From assembly GCA_016718275.1 (NCBI GenBank), contig JADKEA010000020.1, positions 434,001 through 498,000 on the forward strand: a stretch of DNA of 64,000 nucleotides, given 5' to 3'. Origin of the DNA: Candidatus Villigracilis affinis. Its GTDB lineage: Bacteria > Chloroflexota > Anaerolineae > Anaerolineales > Villigracilaceae. The number at the start of each line of letters is the position of its first letter. Positions within the stretch are counted from its first letter, which is position 1. The position numbers and the translations under genes are program-made. The notes under the pieces were generated by a model that saw nothing but the letters and a program-made list of their open reading frames with translations, was not told the origin of the DNA and ran no database searches. Positions 50,482 to 58,057 of this stretch are shown piece by piece.

Positions 50482-51777
50482 TTATTTGAAGAATTGCGGC
50501 AGATGCTCGCGGTGAGTTTCGAGCATGTCATCGAGTACAGCCTGTACCTTATCGGCCTTGGGTCCGATGGGGTGGACGAGCAATGCCTGATACGCCGCGT
50601 TGCGGTCGCCATGTACGGCGGCTTCAACGGTCAGCAGTTCATAGGCTTTGACAGCCGAAATCAACCCGAAGCAGGAGGTGGGCAGTGGTTCGGCGGCAAT
50701 CGGCGTGATGCCGCTCTTTTTCACAGTGGAAGGCATTTCGAGCACCCATTCCGCAGGCCATTCCTTCACTGCGCCGTTGTTCTTGATATTGACCACATGC
50801 GTTTCGCCGAGGTCGTTGTAATGTGCGTTGAGCAGCTGCGTGGCAACGGTCGAGTAATAGGCGCCGCCGCGTTTCATCAGATCGGCAGGTGGTTCGTTGA
50901 GCGCGGGGTCGGCGTACTGGCGCAGCAGATCCTTCTCCACTTCGATCACTTCCTCAGCACGTGAGGGCGGCCAGGCTTCCTGTGCCTTGAGTTTCTTATC
51001 GGTGTGATAGAAATATTGCAAATAATAATTGGGGATCATGCGCAGCACTTCCACAGTGCGCGGCTCCCATTCGGGATGTTCTTCCTTCTTGAGTTCCTCG
51101 ATATATCCCTGAATGACCTGCGGCCAGACATCTTCACCATCGATTGTGAACCCGCGATGCCAGGAAAGATGATTCAACCCGAGCGTTTTCAATTCCGCGC
51201 GCTCAGGCTCGATCTTTCTACCCGTGGCCTGCTCGAGCCCTTCGAGGATGCTCATCTTCGCCGTGATAGGGACGTTGCAAACGCCGACCGAAGGCGTATC
51301 CTTGGCATACATGCTCAATGCCTGTGTAACCAGACCCGCTGGGTTGGTGAAATTTACCAGCATCGCGCCCGGCTTGGAAAGTTCCTGCATGTCTTTTGCG
51401 ATCTTGAGGATGATGGGGATGGTGCGTAAAGCTTTGCCCATACCGCCCACACCCGTGGTCTCCTGGCCGATCAAGCCATGACGCAGGCCAAGGTATTCAT
51501 CGCGTTTACGTGCCTCCATGTGCCCGACGCGCAATTGAGTGGTCACATAATCTGCGTCTTTAACTGCGGCGCGCTGGTCGGTGGTGAGGACGACCTTGAA
51601 CGGAGATCCCTTGGCTTCGACCATGCGCTGGGCAAACCCGCCGACAATGTCGAGGCGTTCCTTGTCGATATCCATCAGCCAGAGTTCATTGACTGGGAAT
51701 TTATCGAGGCGTGCGAGAAATCCGTTGATGAGTTCGGGGGTGTATGTGGACCCTCCGCCGATCACTGCAACTTTTAA
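50482..51777 (-). CDS. GH4 family glycosidase (6-phospho-beta-glucosidase type)
   Basis: 431 residues. The start with AAGGA seven bases upstream is the ATG at 51777; an in-frame TTG is 36 bases earlier. GH4 enzymes use NAD+ and Mn2+ with an oxidation-elimination mechanism. The NAD site is KVAVIGGGSTYTPELINGF (3-21); metal ligands Cys168 and His204 are in VGVCNVPITAK and GLNHLSWHRG. NFTNPAG and QLRVGHMEARKRDEYLGLRH also match. It resembles 6-phospho-beta-glucosidases, but no PTS gene is present. The substrate may be phosphorylated by the kinase, or be an unphosphorylated glycoside. Confidence 0.9.
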   Translation of the reverse strand, partial: LKVAVIGGGSTYTPELINGFLARLDKFPVNELWLMDIDKERLDIVGGFAQRMVEAKGSPFKVVLTTDQRAAVKDADYVTTQLRVGHMEARKRDEYLGLRHGLIGQETTGVGGMGKALRTIPIILKIAKDMQELSKPGAMLVNFTNPAGLVTQALSMYAKDTPSVGVCNVPITAKMSILEGLEQATGRKIEPERAELKTLGLNHLSWHRGFTIDGEDVWPQVIQGYIEELKKEEHPEWEPRTVEVLRMIPNYYLQYFYHTDKKLKAQEAWPPSRAEEVIEVEKDLLRQYADPALNEPPADLMKRGGAYYSTVATQLLNAHYNDLGETHVVNIKNNGAVKEWPAEWVLEMPSTVKKSGITPIAAEPLPTSCFGLISAVKAYELLTVEAAVHGDRNAAYQALLVHPIGPKADKVQAVLDDMLETHREHLPQFFK

Positions 51778-51820
51778 CATAGATATATCCTTGATCGTTT
51801 GATGGTTGGGCAATTAAATA

Positions 51821-51895
51821 CGAAGGACACCGGGGATACACAAAAGGGAGCTTTTCTTACTCTTATTCCCTTTTCAGCACCCATTGTGTCCTTCG
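51821..51895. repeat. Nested inverted repeat between the transporter and GH4 genes
   Basis: Outer arms CGAAGGACAC (51821-51830) and GTGTCCTTCG (51886-51895); inner arms AAAAGGGA (51842-51849) and TCCCTTTT (51867-51874). It is the main content of the 146-base spacer. Confidence 0.7.
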
Positions 51896-51923
51896 CGTTT
51901 ATTTTCCTGTTTTGAAAAGGTTC

Positions 51924-52970
51924 TTATTTCTCAACACCTGTTACAACAATACCCTGAACGAAGAAGCGTTGGGCAACCACAAACAACAGGAGAGGTAAAA
52001 GCATTGCCATTAACGCGCCTGCCTGGATCAGTTGTGGGCGCTGTCCATAAATGCCGTTGAAGGTGGAAAGCGCAACGGAGATGGGCCAGTTATCACGATT
52101 GGTGGAGAGATAGATCAACGGGCCAAAATAATCATTCCATGCGAAAACGATATGGAACACGGTGACTGCCATCAACGCAGGGTAGGATTGCGGGATGATG
52201 ACAGACCACAAAACACGCAATGGGCTGGCGCCATCGATCATCGCGGCTTCATCCAGTTCACGCGGCAAGGTCATGAAGTATTGTCTGAGCAGGAATACAT
52301 CGTACGCATTCGCAAAGAACGAGGGTACGATCAGTGGCAGCCAGGTACCCACCCAGCCGATCTTGGTGAAGAATGTATAGGTTGGGATGACGGTCACAAA
52401 GGCGGGCAGGAAAATCGTCGATATCAGAATCACGAAGAGGAAATCGCGGCCGGGGAAACGGAAACGCGCAAAACCGAAGGCAACCAATGTGCAGGAAATT
52501 AATACGCCGATCTCGGTCCAGATTGCGTATTGAAGAGTGTTCCATAAAAGCCGCGGATAATTAATTGCTTCCCATGCTTCTTGATAATTCGAATATGTTG
52601 GCGAGAATTTCCATGGACGGTCCAGGTTACGCCATGAGCCTGTCCAAATGATTTCGCCTGCAGCAGTATTTTCAGGGTCGATAAAAATGCTTTCCTTCTG
52701 ACCCTTTTTCAACATGGCAAGTTCTTTGGTGGTGCCGTCTGGGAGAGGCACAATGAAAACTTCCAAATCCTGGCCGTTATATTCGATCTTGGGAGGTGCT
52801 GCTGGATAAATCGGAGCGCCTACAATTGAGATCTGATCCTGCGTTTTCAGTGAAGTGAATATCATGAACGCAAAGGGTGAGAGAAAAATGATGAGGATCG
52901 CCAGAGTAAAGATCGTAACAGTTACTCCGTCCAGCCTTTTCTTTGCAGTAGGGGATAATACATTTTTCAT
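51924..52970 (-). CDS. Sugar ABC transporter permease (MalG type)
   Basis: 348 residues, six helices. The EAA loop is ELDEAAMIDGASPLRVLWSV (about 240-260). After the first helix is a long extracytoplasmic insertion (about 45-130; YPAAPPKIEYNGQDLEVFIV, AAGEIIWTGSWRNLDRPWKF), homologous to that of 35622-36701. It is cotranscribed with 52983-54008 (12 bases) and with the binding protein. It forms the membrane pore of an oligosaccharide importer; no ATPase gene is in the operon, so a shared ATPase is expected elsewhere. Confidence 0.93.
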   Translation of the reverse strand: MKNVLSPTAKKRLDGVTVTIFTLAILIIFLSPFAFMIFTSLKTQDQISIVGAPIYPAAPPKIEYNGQDLEVFIVPLPDGTTKELAMLKKGQKESIFIDPENTAAGEIIWTGSWRNLDRPWKFSPTYSNYQEAWEAINYPRLLWNTLQYAIWTEIGVLISCTLVAFGFARFRFPGRDFLFVILISTIFLPAFVTVIPTYTFFTKIGWVGTWLPLIVPSFFANAYDVFLLRQYFMTLPRELDEAAMIDGASPLRVLWSVIIPQSYPALMAVTVFHIVFAWNDYFGPLIYLSTNRDNWPISVALSTFNGIYGQRPQLIQAGALMAMLLPLLLFVVAQRFFVQGIVVTGVEK

Positions 52971-52982
52971 ATGATTTTCTCC

Positions 52983-54008
52983 TTAAGAGCGGCTGTCACC
53001 GGCATAGTAGACCCAATATTTGGAAGTGCCAAAAAGCACGAAGGTAATCAGCAAAATAATGAGGAACAGGAACCATGCCAGAGTGGCTCCATAGGACATA
53101 TCTTGATACGTGAAGAAATTCTTGAATAAATACAGGCTGTAGAACATGGTTGCGCCACCCGGGCGGCCTGTTCCATTATTGACAACCAGTGGAACAAGGA
53201 AATATTGAAATAGTCCGACCATGCTTAGAGTAAGGTTGAAGAAAATGACCGGTGAAATCATGGGGAAGGTGATCTTCCAGAAAGTGTGCCAGCCATTTGC
53301 GCCATCCACTTTTGCCGCATCGTACAATTCTGTGGGAACCCCTTGCAGGCCAGCCAGCATGATCAGCATGGCATTACCCACTCCCCAGATACCCATGATC
53401 GTATAGGTAGGATACACCCAGAAAGTGCTGTTGGCCCAGTCAGGAGTGGCTTCCCTGGCCATTCCCATTGCAATCAATATGCGATTGATCCAGCCGGTTT
53501 CAGAATTTAACATGCCGCCCCATAAAAATACAGCGGCCACAAAAGGAACGATAAAAGGCATATAGAACAGACTGCGGAAAATCATCGCGCCTTTTAGGTT
53601 TGGGTTATTCATTAAAACCGCCAAACCCAAGGGGACTAGAATACCAATCGGCAGTGAGATCAAGCCGAAAGTGATGGTAACGCCCATGGAAGTTGGCGTA
53701 CCGCCTGAAAGCCAGGTGATCCAAGTTCTTGGGTCAACACCTGCCTGTCGATCCTTGAGCAGGTATATATAGTTATCAAACCCGACAAATTTGGGCGTGC
53801 TCAAAATACCGTCTGTAATCGATAGATTCATGAAACTAAAGATCAGGGACGCAATGATCGGTAATAATGTAAAAGCCAAAAAGCCAAAGATCCAGGGAGA
53901 TAAAAACGCCATTCCCTGTTTGAATTCTCTCCGTGCAATCGGAGACATATTGCGGAATGATTTTCTGGATGGAAGATATTTTCGAAAGTTTGACAGCTCT
54001 TCAAACAT
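52983..54008 (-). CDS. Sugar ABC transporter permease (MalF type)
   Basis: 341 residues with six helices. The EAA loop is ELYDAAKVDGANGWHTFWKI (about 230-250). A TLAWFLFLIILLITFVLFGT helix and a short tail end the protein. It partners 51924-52970. It lies 84 bases after the binding-protein gene, across a strong intercistronic hairpin. That arrangement, with more binding protein than permease made, is typical of sugar ABC operons. Confidence 0.93.
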   Translation of the reverse strand: MFEELSNFRKYLPSRKSFRNMSPIARREFKQGMAFLSPWIFGFLAFTLLPIIASLIFSFMNLSITDGILSTPKFVGFDNYIYLLKDRQAGVDPRTWITWLSGGTPTSMGVTITFGLISLPIGILVPLGLAVLMNNPNLKGAMIFRSLFYMPFIVPFVAAVFLWGGMLNSETGWINRILIAMGMAREATPDWANSTFWVYPTYTIMGIWGVGNAMLIMLAGLQGVPTELYDAAKVDGANGWHTFWKITFPMISPVIFFNLTLSMVGLFQYFLVPLVVNNGTGRPGGATMFYSLYLFKNFFTYQDMSYGATLAWFLFLIILLITFVLFGTSKYWVYYAGDSRS

Positions 54009-54043
54009 GGGCGTACTCCCTTCGTAAATCGATCAGAAATTAG

Positions 54044-54075
54044 TTTGGCGGGCCGGTGAAAGCCGGCCCGCCAAA
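54044..54075 (-). promoter_or_regulatory. Intercistronic hairpin after the binding-protein gene
   Basis: Perfect 13-base arms TTTGGCGGGCCGG (54044-54056) and CCGGCCCGCCAAA (54063-54075) around a six-base loop, no U-tract. It probably protects the upstream message and lowers downstream permease expression. Confidence 0.7.
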
Positions 54076-54092
54076 AGTATATCATTGCAGGT

Positions 54093-55484
54093 TTACTTGT
54101 TATAAATGGTGTTTAGATCTTCCACAAGCTTCGCGTATTCGGCTTCAAAATCAAGACCTTCAGTGTTGTTCATCAAGTCAAAGAAGGTGGCGAAGCGAGC
54201 TGTTGCTTCGATGGAGTTCGGCTGGTACTGTTCGGAACTTGGGGTATCCGGATAAGCCAAACCTTGATTGAAGACATCCCAGCTTTCCTGGGTCACGAAC
54301 GGATAGTCCGTAGCTTTCTTGTCGAAGAAGGCCTGGGTCTTGGAAGGAATGGCGGGCATGGCACCGTAAGCGGGCAGGAGTTTGTCGCCGCCGGTTGTGA
54401 TCAGGTAAGCCAAAACTGTGAAAGCTTCGTTGGGATTCTTGGTGCCTTTCCAAATGCGGAAGGTGTCAGCATCGATACGGCCATTTACTTTGCCATCTGC
54501 GCCCATCGGTTGAATACCGAGCTGGAATTCATTGCCAGCCTTGGCGAAATCACCAAGACAGCAGGTGTACCAGGTCTGGGTAAGGCCCATGGCAGATTTG
54601 CCGGTGTTGAAGGCATTGCCGTTGCCGAATTCAGGAGCGGCATTCAAAGGACCGGAAGGAATGAAGGGTTGATCACCCCACATGCCGTCATAGTACCACT
54701 TCCAGGCATCTTTCCAACCATCGGGGATGGTGGACTTGAATTCGCCCTTCTTGTCGCCGCTGTAGATCTTCTCAGCGCCGTCATAGAATGTAGCGACTGA
54801 AAGAACAGACTGCCATTGGGCGCTGTAACCAACCTGTACAATCTGGGCGCGGTCAAAACCTTCTTCGGTGGAATTCAAACCATTAATATCAATGGTTAAT
54901 CGCTTGGAAACTTCGGTAACAGTTTCCCAATTCCAATCCAGTTCTTTGCCGTCGAGGACATATTTCTCGCCATATTTTTGTGGAGGATAGGCAAGACCGG
55001 CCTCGTCAAACATGGAAGGCACAAAGTACATTGCACCAGGGAACACAGCGAAGGGCAAACCGACTTGCTCGCCCTCAACCTGGTAGAACTTAATCAGCGC
55101 CGGATCAAAAATCCCGGTGTCAAATTTGGTTGCTGCGATAGCATCAGTGAGGTCAAGCCACTGACCGTAAAAATCGTTCGAACCACCCCAGCCTACTGGG
55201 CCGACAATGTCGGGGCCAGCGCCGGAAGCGATCTGGGTTGAGAGTGTGTCGCGGGCGCTGTCGTAAGGAACGATCTCAAGCACTAATTCGATTTTGTCCT
55301 GGGAGGCATTGAAATCCTTTACAACTTCTTCCTGTACTGTAACCTGGGCAGGATCGGTACCAGTACCAAGACCTACGAACCAACGAATCTTTACCTTCTC
55401 AGCGGGGGCACCGCCGCCGCAAGCTGACAAAATCATTGATGCAACGATCATCAGAGCGGCCAGGATGTATAGTCTTTTCTTCAT
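54093..55484 (-). CDS. ABC transporter sugar-binding lipoprotein (SBP_bac type)
   Basis: 463 residues from the ATG at 55484, which has AGGAG eleven bases upstream and starts a clear lipoprotein signal (MKKRLYILAALMIVASMILS, then ACGGG; Cys22). An in-frame start 54 bases earlier adds unlikely sequence. The mature protein is a family 1 oligosaccharide-binding fold: IRWFVGLGTGTDPAQVTVQE, GPDIVGPVGWGGSNDFYGQW, YVDDGLEW-type aromatic ligand stretches, and KTQAFFDKKATDYPFVTQES. Several Trp residues in the cleft suggest oligosaccharide binding. It follows the LacI gene by 53 bases and is likely co-regulated. Confidence 0.93.
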   Translation of the reverse strand: MKKRLYILAALMIVASMILSACGGGAPAEKVKIRWFVGLGTGTDPAQVTVQEEVVKDFNASQDKIELVLEIVPYDSARDTLSTQIASGAGPDIVGPVGWGGSNDFYGQWLDLTDAIAATKFDTGIFDPALIKFYQVEGEQVGLPFAVFPGAMYFVPSMFDEAGLAYPPQKYGEKYVLDGKELDWNWETVTEVSKRLTIDINGLNSTEEGFDRAQIVQVGYSAQWQSVLSVATFYDGAEKIYSGDKKGEFKSTIPDGWKDAWKWYYDGMWGDQPFIPSGPLNAAPEFGNGNAFNTGKSAMGLTQTWYTCCLGDFAKAGNEFQLGIQPMGADGKVNGRIDADTFRIWKGTKNPNEAFTVLAYLITTGGDKLLPAYGAMPAIPSKTQAFFDKKATDYPFVTQESWDVFNQGLAYPDTPSSEQYQPNSIEATARFATFFDLMNNTEGLDFEAEYAKLVEDLNTIYNK

Positions 55485-55537
55485 GGTGTTATTTTCTCCT
55501 CTAATAGAATTTGAATGTACGACTTTACTGGAGACCA

Positions 55538-56602
55538 TTATTTAATAGTAAGTGCTTCCACCTCCTTTATGCTTTGCTCATCTCGTGTAGTGCAGCCACA
55601 TGAGCGTCGAATGATCAGTTCCGTTGGCAATAATGTAACGCCTTCGGGGGACTGTTTATCGAAGAGAGAAAATAGTTGTTCGGTTGCGATCCGGCCAACG
55701 GCCTCCGTAGGAGCGGAAACAGTGGTAAGCGGGGGAGTTAAAAATGCTGAAAATCCCAGATCATCGAAACCAACGACAGAGACATCTTCTGGTACTCGAT
55801 AGCCATTTTCGTGCAAGGCCTTGAGAACCCCTATTGCAGCATCGTCATCGCCTGCGAAAACTGCATCAAATGGAACCTGCTTTTCGGTGGCTATGAATTC
55901 ATTCATTACCTTATATGCAGTATTACGTTCGAAATCCCCATTAAGCATCAATCTTTCATCAAAAGGAATGCCATTTGCCTCCAGCGCAGACCTATAGCCG
56001 GTTTCACGCCAATAGGAATCCTCCTGAAAGATGGGACCGCGAAGAAGCATGATATGTTTTCTTCCATGAACTTTAATAAGATGGTTAATTAGTTCGAATG
56101 AAACTTTTTTGTTTTCAACTGTAACGCTTGGGATTTTTACCGATTCAGGCGCGGTGCGGTGAACCAGAACCATTGGGAAATTTCTATGATGCAAAGCAAC
56201 TAGATCATCATCTGACAGACCGTCTGAGAAGACCAGTATTCCATCTGTATTATGGGGGCCAATGGGAGGGGGATTATCACGACTACCCAGGAGATAGGTG
56301 GCTATTACGAGATTGTATTCGTGCTTACGAACAACTGCCTCAATTCCATTTAATAACGGCACAAAAAAATCGTTATGCAGGGTATTTAATAGAAGACCCA
56401 CCACACGCGTCTTTTGAGACGCCAATTGCCGCGCTGCTGCGTGGGGAACATACCGTAATTCCGCCATAACCTTCTTCAGACGCTCCGAAACGTCCCTCGA
56501 AATAGGGGCGTTATGGTTGATATAGCGACTGACGGTGGCAACAGAAACGCCAGCCTTTTCAGCCACTTGCCTGATAGTAACGGAGTGTGATTTTCTAGTC
56601 AT
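55538..56602 (-). CDS. LacI-family transcriptional regulator
   Basis: 354 residues. The N-terminal HTH is VTIRQVAEKAGVSVATVSRY (about 8-27) followed by the hinge ISRDVSERLKKVMAELRYVPHAAARQL. The periplasmic-binding-like effector domain (about 60-340) has VVGLLLNTLHNDFFVPLLNG and the operator-coupling DAVFAGDDDAAIGVLKALHE. Two LacI-type operator sites lie just upstream, 19-43 bases before its ATG. Likely role: repressor of the glycan operon that follows, released by an imported sugar. A weak TTATAC box gives a near-leaderless start. Confidence 0.94.
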   Translation of the reverse strand: MTRKSHSVTIRQVAEKAGVSVATVSRYINHNAPISRDVSERLKKVMAELRYVPHAAARQLASQKTRVVGLLLNTLHNDFFVPLLNGIEAVVRKHEYNLVIATYLLGSRDNPPPIGPHNTDGILVFSDGLSDDDLVALHHRNFPMVLVHRTAPESVKIPSVTVENKKVSFELINHLIKVHGRKHIMLLRGPIFQEDSYWRETGYRSALEANGIPFDERLMLNGDFERNTAYKVMNEFIATEKQVPFDAVFAGDDDAAIGVLKALHENGYRVPEDVSVVGFDDLGFSAFLTPPLTTVSAPTEAVGRIATEQLFSLFDKQSPEGVTLLPTELIIRRSCGCTTRDEQSIKEVEALTIK

Positions 56603-56620
56603 AGCTTCGTATAACCACGT

Positions 56621-56645
56621 GTAACTGGTTACAGTAACCGGTTAC
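56621..56645 (-). promoter_or_regulatory. Two adjacent LacI-type operators
   Basis: GTAACTGGTTAC (56621-56632) and GTAACCGGTTAC (56634-56645), the second a perfect 12-base palindrome and the first one mismatch away, separated by one base. They overlap the -35 region of the LacI-family gene. Autoregulation and control of the whole locus are expected. Confidence 0.8.
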
Positions 56646-56764
56646 ATTATTGCATATTTAAATGGTTAGGTCAAGACGCAATTTCTTAAAATATCCAAAC
56701 ATAAGCTATTTCAGGTTTAATTTGCAATTTCCCCTAAATAATTCGTTTAAAACTCAAATATACA

Positions 56765-56806
56765 AAAGCCGATAACTTGCTTTGTTAACAGCAAGTTATC
56801 GGCTTT
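56765..56806. terminator. Bidirectional terminator-like hairpin
   Basis: AAAGCCGATAACTTGC (56765-56780) pairs perfectly with GCAAGTTATCGGCTTT (56791-56806), flanked by T/A-rich sequence. It separates the LacI promoter from the mannosyltransferase gene. Confidence 0.75.
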
Positions 56807-56830
56807 GTTAGGACACGGCTATTATCTTTT

Positions 56831-58048
56831 TTAGCCCACCCACATATCATAACTGAACAACAATACAGACATTCCCATCAACAAAATGCTTGCAATGGTC
56901 CATGCTTTATCGAAGAGTTTGTTTTTTCCCCAATATCCCAACGCAATGAACATGGCTGGCGCGATCAGCATATAGCGTGCCATGCTTTGAGCCGAACCAC
57001 TCAGTGCAGAGAGCAAAACAACTGCCAGACTGAATAACGCCACAATGGGATCGCGGCGGAGCAACCATATGCTGCTGACCAATGCAGTGAGTGTTGCAGC
57101 CACTTCAATGCTGAAATAGATCAGCCCTTCTTGACTCATATACCGTGCATAGAAGTAGGCGTTCTTCCAACTTTCGATCGAACTTTCGATAGTCATCAAT
57201 CCGCGCCCAAAATAGAACTCTTGCAATTCAGCCCAACCTTCGCCCAGTGGGGAAGTGCGCCAGATATAATATGCACCCAAAGGGAGTAAGGCAAATATAC
57301 CTTGCAGTGCCCACTTCCAGGTCAATTGTGAACGGATTTCGGATTTCCAGTTAATGCTCATAACCCAGGCGAGCAGCAAAGGCAGTGACATTGCCGCGCC
57401 GTGAGCGCGCGTCCAGGCGGCGAGCATGCCCAACAGTGATGCCCAGATCCATTGCTTGCGCTTCGTGAACATCAGGGATGAGAAAGCCAGGCCAATAAAC
57501 AAGCCTTCTGTAAAAATTTGCGCGAGGAAAAAAGCGGATGGAAAAACAAGCATGTAAAATACGGTTCGCCATGCACTCTCTTCGTCGAGTAAGTCGCGGG
57601 TCATTTCCCATAATGCGAACATTCCTGCCAGTGTTCCGAGCAGCGCAATGATGGACCCCGCAAGTGTCGCTGTACCGATCGGTGAAAGGCCGAACACTTT
57701 CAAAGGAAGCGCCAGCGCACGCATCAGGTAGGGATATAACGGAAAGAATGAATAATTTTTGATCACTAACAGACCCGTTGCGGGGTTTCGCACACTGCCG
57801 GCCTCGGGATCATCGTATCCACCGACCGCAATGCCGACATAATATTCGGAATCCCATGCAACCTGCCGATTCATAAAAGGCTCAAGTAAATAGATTTTGC
57901 CGTCGTTGCTGCTTGGCAGCGTTTCATTGGCACTCCATGATACTGCTTCATCTGGCTGCTTTACTTGCAGGCGTGTGGTTACAAGCCATTGAAACCCATA
58001 TAACAAACTGAACCATGCGAGCCACAACAAAATCAAATGACGTTTCAT
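56831..58048 (-). CDS. PIG-V-like mannosyltransferase (paralogue of 34306-35616)
   Basis: 405 residues, about ten helices. Catalytic-loop sequence MNRQVAWDSEYYVGIAVGGY closely matches the paralogue; KNYSFFPLYPYLMRALALPL, VFYMLVFPSAFFLAQIFTEG and LLGMLAAWTRAHGAAMSLPL follow the same order. GAGGAG precedes the ATG. It lies 9 bases after the GH-like lipoprotein gene, last in the uppP cluster. The two paralogues bracket the glycan locus and differ mainly in the loop after the first helices. Membrane or surface glycosylation is inferred. Confidence 0.88.
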   Translation of the reverse strand: MKRHLILLWLAWFSLLYGFQWLVTTRLQVKQPDEAVSWSANETLPSSNDGKIYLLEPFMNRQVAWDSEYYVGIAVGGYDDPEAGSVRNPATGLLVIKNYSFFPLYPYLMRALALPLKVFGLSPIGTATLAGSIIALLGTLAGMFALWEMTRDLLDEESAWRTVFYMLVFPSAFFLAQIFTEGLFIGLAFSSLMFTKRKQWIWASLLGMLAAWTRAHGAAMSLPLLLAWVMSINWKSEIRSQLTWKWALQGIFALLPLGAYYIWRTSPLGEGWAELQEFYFGRGLMTIESSIESWKNAYFYARYMSQEGLIYFSIEVAATLTALVSSIWLLRRDPIVALFSLAVVLLSALSGSAQSMARYMLIAPAMFIALGYWGKNKLFDKAWTIASILLMGMSVLLFSYDMWVG

Positions 58049-58057
58049 AACACTCCT

